From a virus, in IMG/VR virus record IMGVR_UViG_3300010354_000301, positions 1-33,877 of that record: a stretch of DNA of 33,877 nt; one strand, given 5' to 3'. Each line of letters starts with the position of its first letter. Position 1 is the stretch's first letter. Shown piece by piece: positions 29,790 to 33,877 of the stretch. The position numbers were made by a program, and so were the translations under genes. Below the pieces are notes generated by a model. That model searched no databases. It saw only the letters and a list, made by a program, of their open reading frames with translations, and had not been told where the DNA came from.

Positions 29790-30589
29790 CACCCCGCCTC
29801 CCGCTGCTGCTCAGCGCGCAGTCGCTGCACCATCGCCCCGTAAGCGGCGCGCACCGCCTGGTTGGCCTTGAGCGCTGGAGCGCCCTGGATGTCGGAGAGG
29901 ATGCCCGACACGTCATCAGGGCCGGCAGTGGCCATGCGCTCAAGCAGCGCATCGAGCGGCGAGGGCGCCGGGCCACCTGCCTCCGGCTCAAGCTGCGTCG
30001 GGGCGTGCTCATGCTGGCGCGCCTGGTCGAAGCGGCGGCGGCGCTCCTCGGCGCCAGGGCGCACTGTCGTCGTGGTGGTCGCCTCGGCCAGGACCGGAGT
30101 GGGCACCGCGTCCAGCGGCACGGCGCCGCGTACCGTGTCGAGCTCGCTCTCGTCCAAGATGCCGAGCCCGCAGATTGACAACGTCACCCGGCGCTTGGCC
30201 TTGGTTAGCGCCTTCATGTGCGCGTTGGCCAGCGCCTCTCCGCGCAGATTGCCCACGACGACGGCGCCGCAGTCCTCGTCCGAGCGACCGTCGCGGGTGG
30301 TAGCGCGCACCGTCACGGTAAGGACGCCGTCAACGGTGGCGCGCTCGAGGACGGTGATAGAGACGCCATTGGACTTGCGCAGCTGGTCAGTGGCGTCCTT
30401 CTTCGCGTAGAGGACGGTCTTTCCCTGGAGCGTCAAAAACTCGAAGGGGCGGGTCAGCGGGTTGAGGCTCAGTGACTCGCAGAGCCGCTGGTAGTACTCG
30501 ACCCGCTCCTCGGGTGACAGCCTGCCCACGTCGCCGGTGGCGAGGAGGGCGTCGATACGGTCAGAAGTCTTGATCAGTGCAGTAGTCAT
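29789..30589 (-). CDS. Putative single-strand annealing / recombination protein
   Basis: A 266-aa protein with a GAGGAGGAG site before its ATG. The conserved core covers residues 25-165: YYQRLCESLSLNPLTRPFEF, then LYAKKDATDQLRKSNGVSI, and ALANAHMKALTKAKRRVTLS followed by ICGLGILDE. From memory this core is widespread in phage recombination modules next to exonucleases or SSB. The variable C-terminal third (T-rich, then P/E-rich) may bind partners. It is probably RecT/Erf-like in role, annealing complementary strands at phage DNA ends; the exact family was not verified. Confidence 0.65.
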   Translation of the reverse strand: MTTALIKTSDRIDALLATGDVGRLSPEERVEYYQRLCESLSLNPLTRPFEFLTLQGKTVLYAKKDATDQLRKSNGVSITVLERATVDGVLTVTVRATTRDGRSDEDCGAVVVGNLRGEALANAHMKALTKAKRRVTLSICGLGILDESELDTVRGAVPLDAVPTPVLAEATTTTTVRPGAEERRRRFDQARQHEHAPTQLEPEAGGPAPSPLDALLERMATAGPDDVSGILSDIQGAPALKANQAVRAAYGAMVQRLRAEQQREAG

Positions 30590-30601
30590 GGGCTCCTCCT
30601 C

Positions 30602-30760
30602 TCACTCACAGAAGTAGGCGACGAGCAGGTGAGCAGTGCCCCACCCTGCGGCGCCCCAGGCAGCGGCCCCCACCAGCCAGCAGCCGGTGGCGTGGACCTG
30701 CTCAAGCAGGTACTGACGCGCCAAGCGCCGCTCGACGTGACGGATCATCTCGGAGCGCAT
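30602..30760 (-). CDS. Small membrane protein (52 aa)
   Basis: It starts at the ATG in a TGATG overlap at 30760. A basic N-terminus (MRSEMIRHVERRLARQYLLE) precedes a hydrophobic helix rich in W, G and A (CWLVGAAAWGAAGWGTAHLL). A single-pass inner-membrane topology with N-in is likely. Function unknown. Confidence 0.55.
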   Translation of the reverse strand: MRSEMIRHVERRLARQYLLEQVHATGCWLVGAAAWGAAGWGTAHLLVAYFCE

Positions 30761-31092
30761 CACTGCGCCTCCGACAGCAGGCACAGACCCGCTGCGATCT
30801 GCTGCCTCGTGAGCAGCCGGCAAGGCGCCGATAGATACTCTTGCGCCCTAATCGCATCCCTGAGGCACGAGAAAGCCCTCTCAGCGCCGTCTACCCAGTC
30901 GGCCAGCGCTGCCGCCTCGCATCCCGCCGGCAGCTCCCACTGCTCATCGGCGTCAGCCGCTTCCATAGACCCTGGAGGACCTACCAAGACTCGGTGCAGA
31001 TCAGCGGAGTACAGCAGCCGCTGTGTCCCGCCGTCGCGAAAAGCGGACAGATCGACCTCGAGCACGTCGTCATTCGGCCACCATCCGCGCAT
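30760..31092 (-). CDS. Hypothetical early protein (110 aa)
   Basis: The ATG at 31092 is in a TGATG overlap. The sequence mixes strands (VLEVDLSAFRDGGTQRLLYS) and helices (AALADWVDGAERAFSCLRDA). It shares a W-rich, acidic character with the gene upstream. No family recognised. Confidence 0.55.
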   Translation of the reverse strand: MRGWWPNDDVLEVDLSAFRDGGTQRLLYSADLHRVLVGPPGSMEAADADEQWELPAGCEAAALADWVDGAERAFSCLRDAIRAQEYLSAPCRLLTRQQIAAGLCLLSEAQ

Positions 31093-31583
31093 CACGACAC
31101 CGCCTGGAGCTGCGGAGCGGCGCACTCGGCGCACTCGCGAAAGCCGTCGAGGACCAGCGCGTGGGTGCGCTGGCAGGTTGGACAGGTCTGCCGGTCGAGC
31201 TGCAGTACCTCGAGCAGCTCGCAGAGATATTCATGCGTCGGCTCGCCACCGGCCAGCACCGCCGCAGTGGCCGGGCTGACGGCGCCGTGGTAGCGGCCGT
31301 TGCGCTCGGCCGCGCGGTCCAGGTAGTCCCACTCCCAGTCGGCCAGGTCGACCTCGCAGACCGCCTCGAGCAGCGCCTCGAGCTCTGCCACGGTGGCCCT
31401 GCGCCATCCCCAGTCGGCGGCCCAGACCGGAGTCTGCGCATCGGAGCAGATGCGACCCACCCAGAGGCTGCGCTCCGAGCGGGGGCACCAGAGATAGGCG
31501 GTGCCCGAAATGCGGTCGAGGTGGAGGAGCAGCTCCTGGCCTGCGTCAGACCAGGCGTCCCAGTGCGGCAGCGTGGTGGTCAT
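31092..31583 (-). CDS. Hypothetical early protein with C-terminal zinc ribbon (163 aa)
   Basis: The first gene of the leftward operon. Its ATG is preceded by GGGAGG at 7 bp spacing. The first ~120 residues are W- and acid-rich (VWAADWGWRRATVAELEALL, VDLADWEWDYLDRA), partly repeating the ADW motif seen in the next gene. The end has CPTC and CAEC pairs about 17 residues apart, a zinc-ribbon layout. No family recognised. Confidence 0.6.
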   Translation of the reverse strand: MTTTLPHWDAWSDAGQELLLHLDRISGTAYLWCPRSERSLWVGRICSDAQTPVWAADWGWRRATVAELEALLEAVCEVDLADWEWDYLDRAAERNGRYHGAVSPATAAVLAGGEPTHEYLCELLEVLQLDRQTCPTCQRTHALVLDGFRECAECAAPQLQAVS

Positions 31584-31759
31584 CGTCTCGCCTCCCGGCG
31601 TTGGTTGATGACCAGTAAGTGCATCGTTTTTCTACACCTGTCAACAACTTTGAATCATTTTTCTTCGCTGCTCGTCGGAGAAAAAGTCAAAAAAAACAAC
31701 CATCGTGTGCAAAACATGCACATAGCAGCCCGTCACACCCCTTGTGTAAGGTTTTGCGC
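31584..31759. promoter_or_regulatory. Divergent control region, AT-rich
   Basis: This 176-bp gene-free, AT-rich stretch lies between the leftward early operon and the rightward receiver-like gene. On the - strand a perfect -35 TTGACA lies at 31644-31639; about 17 bp further the -10 region is poor but overlaps a GTGCAT hexamer (31619-31624). Poly-A/T runs lie at 31625-31695. A perfect 6-bp inverted repeat is at 31706-31722. Promoter activity is inferred. Confidence 0.6.
31706..31722. promoter_or_regulatory. Operator-like inverted repeat TGTGCA-N5-TGCACA
   Basis: TGTGCA AAACA TGCACA is a perfect 6-bp dyad with a 5-bp spacer, 38 bp before the ATG at 31760. Its ATGCAC half matches hexamers at 31619-31624, 32611-32616 and 32683-32688. 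A weaker copy, TGTGTA-N6-TGCGCA, overlaps the downstream gene's start region (about 31744-31761). Confidence 0.55.
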
Positions 31760-32203
31760 ATGGAGCGAGACCTTTTCACTCCGCCGGAGGGAGATGCGGT
31801 GTTGCTGGCGGCCCCGTTCGAGGTGGGGCTGGCCGTCGGTGGCGCCTTGCCGTGGCCGCGCGCCTACTGCGGCCACATCGAGGAACTACTGAGCGCGGCG
31901 CGGCGCTGGCGCTCCACCTGCGTCCTGCTCGACGTGCGCCTCGGCGGGCAGCGCTCGCGGGCCATCGAGTGGGCGCCGCTGCTGGGGGCGTTGCCGCTGG
32001 CTCCGGCGGTCATCGCCCTGGGGTGGCGGGCCAACGAGCTCGAGGCACATGAGGCGCGGCAGTGGGGCTGCGCCGACTACGTCGACCTTAGCGCGGCAAC
32101 TTGGGCGGCCGACCTCGCGGACGCCGTGGGGGCGGCGCTGGCGCTGCGGCGTCGAGATCTGGCCGAGGGGCGGCTGGTGCTACGAAGGGCGCGGGCGCAC
32201 TGA
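31760..32203 (+). CDS. Degenerate receiver (CheY-like) domain protein
   Basis: A 147-aa protein from the ATG at 31760. The pattern resembles a response-regulator receiver: a hydrophobic first strand (AVLLAAPFEVGLAVG), CVLLDVRLGG with Asp58 where the phospho-acceptor would be, PAVIALGWRANE, and GCADYVDLSA followed by a final amphipathic helix. The usual N-terminal acidic pair, the Thr/Ser after strand 4 and the Lys after strand 5 are not seen, so it is probably a pseudo-receiver. It lies alone in the phage control region with no kinase. A non-receiver origin is possible. Confidence 0.5.
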   Translation: MERDLFTPPEGDAVLLAAPFEVGLAVGGALPWPRAYCGHIEELLSAARRWRSTCVLLDVRLGGQRSRAIEWAPLLGALPLAPAVIALGWRANELEAHEARQWGCADYVDLSAATWAADLADAVGAALALRRRDLAEGRLVLRRARAH

Positions 32204-32609
32204 CCCCAAGGCGCCGGAGCTCGCCACTGGCCATGGAGGCCGGCGGCAGCTTGCCCGCTTCAAGGGCTTCGGCCACCAGGCGCAACTGATCGGCCAACGA
32301 CGGCGCTGGCACGACAGGCGGCTGACGAACAGATGGTGGCACGGGGTCCTCTGTGCCTTGCTCCATCAGCAGCGCCATGTCGCGCAGCTCCTCCAACAAC
32401 TGACGCGCCGACAAGCCCAGCCCGTGCCCAAGGTCGCTTAGGGTGTGAACCCACAAGTGACGCTGCCTTGTTGCCGCATCAGGGTACAGGTAGTGCCGAA
32501 AGTGGCCACGATCAGTAAGACCGGCCAGCCGGGTCAACTCCGACCAGTTTCGGGTCCTGGACTGGGCCTCCAGCCACGCACGCACCACATCGTCCAATGT
32601 CACACCCAC
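32088..32609 (-). CDS. HTH regulator with C-terminal AT-hook, repressor candidate
   Basis: A 173-aa protein starting at the GTG at 32609 (GTG at 32603 possible), divergent from a Cro-like gene. Residues 20-75 fit an Xre-like helix-turn-helix: NWSELTRLAGLTDRGHFRHY, then HTLSDLGHGLGLSARQLLEE. A proline-rich linker leads to RRPRGRPPKLPR, whose PRGRP core is the AT-hook minor-groove motif. The layout (leftward regulator, rightward Cro-like gene) suggests the lysogeny repressor. Its last ~38 codons lie antisense to the end of the receiver-like gene. Confidence 0.6.
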   Translation of the reverse strand: MGVTLDDVVRAWLEAQSRTRNWSELTRLAGLTDRGHFRHYLYPDAATRQRHLWVHTLSDLGHGLGLSARQLLEELRDMALLMEQGTEDPVPPSVRQPPVVPAPSLADQLRLVAEALEAGKLPPASMASGELRRLGVSAPAPFVAPAAPRPDLDAAAPAPPPRRPRGRPPKLPR

Positions 32610-32698
32610 AGTGCATAAGCTACTAGCTAACCGACCCGTGCGCTAGCGCCTCAACTTTCACCGTTGACTATGTAGGAAATTGATGCACAGTGGGGCAA
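32610..32698. promoter_or_regulatory. Divergent switch region between repressor candidate and Cro-like gene
   Basis: An 89-bp region. The elements CACAGTGCAT (32607-32616) and ATGCACAGTG (32683-32692) overlap the two divergent start regions. A perfect 10-bp palindrome GCGCTAGCGC lies at 32640-32649, and a TTGACT hexamer at 32664-32669 without a convincing -10. No strong ribosome site precedes either gene, so leaderless or weak initiation is possible. Confidence 0.55.
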
Positions 32699-32920
32699 AT
32701 GAGAAAAACTCACCCGCTGAGGCAGTTTTACCAAGGGCCGCTGCAGGCTAGTCGGGGGCAGATTGCGCAGGCGTTGGGCCTGCACCCTGGCTCCGTTCGG
32801 GCGATTGATAGCGGGTACGCGCGCCCCTCCTGGGATCTGGCCTTCCGCCTCGAGGAGCTGACCGGCTGCTCGGCCAAGATCCTGCGCCAGTGGCCACTCC
32901 GCACGCGGGGTGCCCGATGA
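32699..32920 (+). CDS. Cro-like small HTH protein (73 aa)
   Basis: The ATG at 32699 is preferred; GTG at 32690 lies inside the operator-like element. The helix-turn-helix is clear: LQASRGQIAQALGLHPGSVR, then AIDSGYARPSWDLAFRLEEL and TGCSAKILRQW. It is short like Cro/CII-type proteins and opens the rightward early operon opposite the repressor candidate. The stop overlaps the next ATG. Confidence 0.65.
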   Translation: MRKTHPLRQFYQGPLQASRGQIAQALGLHPGSVRAIDSGYARPSWDLAFRLEELTGCSAKILRQWPLRTRGAR

Positions 32921-33225
32921 GCCGCGCCGCGGAAGTGGTCGACACCCGCACCCTCACCTTCGACTTCTCGGCACCGGCTCGCCGCTCGCAAGAGGCGGCC
33001 CGCATGATCGAAGGCGGCGCCGCCACCCTGCGGGCGCGCGTGCTCGAGCTGCTGCGCGCAGCCGGTCCGCTCACCGACGAAGAGATGCAGGAGCGGTTGC
33101 CGATGCAGCCGAACACCCAGCGGCCGCGGCGGCTCGAGCTGGTGGCCCGGGGCCTGGTCGAGGACTCGGGGACGGTGCGCCCGACCCGCTCTGGCCGCAG
33201 GGCCACCGTCTGGCGCGCCCGATGA
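32917..33225 (+). CDS. Winged-helix DNA-binding protein (102 aa)
   Basis: The ATGA overlap sets the start at 32917. Residues 35-100 are a winged helix: LRARVLELLRAAGPLTDEEM, QERLPMQPNTQRPRRLELVA, then RGLVEDSGTVRPTRSGRRAT with a basic wing. Similar proteins precede RusA and replication genes in other phages from memory. It may regulate early genes or act with replication. Confidence 0.7.
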   Translation: MSRAAEVVDTRTLTFDFSAPARRSQEAARMIEGGAATLRARVLELLRAAGPLTDEEMQERLPMQPNTQRPRRLELVARGLVEDSGTVRPTRSGRRATVWRAR

Positions 33226-33593
33226 CGCTGGTGATCGAAGGCGCTCCGCGGACGAAGAAGAACAGCCAACAGATCGTCCAGGCCGGCGGCCGCCCCCGCC
33301 TCATTCAAAGCGCCCAGCACCGCGCCTGGGAAACCCGCGCCGTGCTCGAGCTCCGGCAGCAGTGGCACCCCCGCGAGCCGCTGCGCGTGCCCGTGCGCCT
33401 TACCGCCACCGTCTACCGGGAGCGCGCGGTGGGCGACCTGCTCAATTACCTCGCCGCCGTCTCGGATGCGCTTGAGCGCGCCCGCGTCGTCGACGACGAC
33501 CGACTAATCCTGAGCCTCGACGGCTCGCGCCTGGCCAAGGACGCCGCGCGCCCCCGTGTCGAGCTGACCCTTGCTCCGATGGAGACCCCATGA
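33222..33593 (+). CDS. rusA: RusA-family Holliday junction resolvase
   Basis: A 123-aa endonuclease that cuts four-way DNA junctions. RusA features are visible: PRTKKNSQQIV near the N-terminus, WETRAVLELRQQW, then GDLLNYLAAVSDALERARVV followed by DDDRLILSLDGSRLAKD. The acidic residues of the GDLLNY and VVDDDR segments supply the metal site. The position in the rightward early operon between a winged-helix gene and a replication gene is usual for lambdoid-style phages. ATGA overlaps on both sides. Confidence 0.88.
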   Translation: MTLVIEGAPRTKKNSQQIVQAGGRPRLIQSAQHRAWETRAVLELRQQWHPREPLRVPVRLTATVYRERAVGDLLNYLAAVSDALERARVVDDDRLILSLDGSRLAKDAARPRVELTLAPMETP

Positions 33594-33877
33594 GGAAGAT
33601 TCGAACCATCAAGCCGGAATTGCTCGAGGACCGCGTCACCGCGTGTCTCTCGCACGAGGCGTTTCGCTTGTTCGTCGGCCTGACGTTGCTTGCCGACGAC
33701 GACGGGTTGGTGCGGGCTGCGCCCGGCTACCTGCTCGGGGCCGTGTTCTGGGGCTCGGCCCCCACAACTCCACTGGCCGAGCTGATTGCCGAGCTCGCCG
33801 CGGCCAGCCTGGCCCAGCCCTACCAGGCAGAGGGCGACGACTACCTGGCGCTCACCCGCTGGCGCCAGCACCAGCGC
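33590..33877 (+). CDS. Phage replisome organiser / helicase-loader N-terminal domain (partial)
   Basis: The first 96 codons are present and the gene continues beyond the window. It starts MRKIRTIKPELLEDRV, followed by RLFVGLTLLADDDGLVRAAP and a YLALTRWRQHQR end. This is the winged-helix N-terminal pattern of phage replication initiator/organiser proteins (KIRTIKPE...LADDxG...KHQR). It would bind the phage origin or load helicase; the C-terminal part needed to decide is missing. Confidence 0.75.
   Translation, partial: MRKIRTIKPELLEDRVTACLSHEAFRLFVGLTLLADDDGLVRAAPGYLLGAVFWGSAPTTPLAELIAELAAASLAQPYQAEGDDYLALTRWRQHQR

Noticed and set aside
32640-32649. GCGCTAGCGC palindrome as a proven operator
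   Set aside because: It is a perfect 10-bp palindrome in the switch region, but occurs only once there and such GC palindromes arise easily in this DNA; kept only as part of the control-region note.

Overview
The window is about 34 kb of a high-GC, tightly packed tailed-phage genome (a temperate phage, or a prophage or extrachromosomal form of one). Nearly every junction is an ATGA, GTGA or TGATG overlap, GTG starts are common, and no cellular housekeeping gene, tRNA or rRNA is visible. The head and tail genes follow the order of phage Mu-type myoviruses. The host cannot be named from sequence alone. A lysis-cassette protein with a lipobox suggests a Gram-negative, high-GC bacterium (inference).

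Region 1 (1-23164, + strand) is the late region. It holds the end of an unidentified gene, a lone ParB-like domain, a DUF935/Mu gp29-type portal, four accessory virion-like genes (one with 20-residue tandem repeats), a Mu gpI-like protease with a nested scaffold start, a cement protein, a gpT-like capsid protein, a gp36-like connector, a gpG-like protein, sheath, tube, tail chaperones joined by a canonical A AAA AAC slippery site, tape measure, and baseplate genes (hub/spike, gp25-like, J-like, tail protein I-like). A glycine-rich tip protein, fibre genes and a lysis cassette ending in an M15-family endolysin follow.

Region 2 (23191-31583, - strand) is one early operon read leftward from about 31.6 kb. 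In transcription order it holds small orphan genes, a single-strand annealing protein candidate, a Cas4/AddB-like Fe-S nuclease, several small Cys-rich or membrane proteins, a coiled-coil zinc protein, a DUF736-like protein with an SSB-type acidic tip, a C5 cytosine methyltransferase whose motifs are split between two frames at a G9 run, an adenine-type methyltransferase, a 47-aa protein and a large serine integrase.

Region 3 (31584-33877) is the control region and the start of a rightward early operon. An AT-rich divergent region precedes a degenerate receiver-like protein. This gene converges on, and overlaps, a leftward HTH plus AT-hook regulator that is divergent from a small Cro-like HTH gene. 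A winged-helix protein, a RusA resolvase and the start of a replisome organiser follow. GTGCAT hexamers recur at both control regions.

The most interesting points are the frame-split (possibly phase-variable or dual-coding) methyltransferase, the SSB-tipped DUF736-like protein, a beta-rich module present twice in the sheath and once in the baseplate J protein, and an unusual regulatory switch. All family assignments are from reading the sequence; no database search was run.
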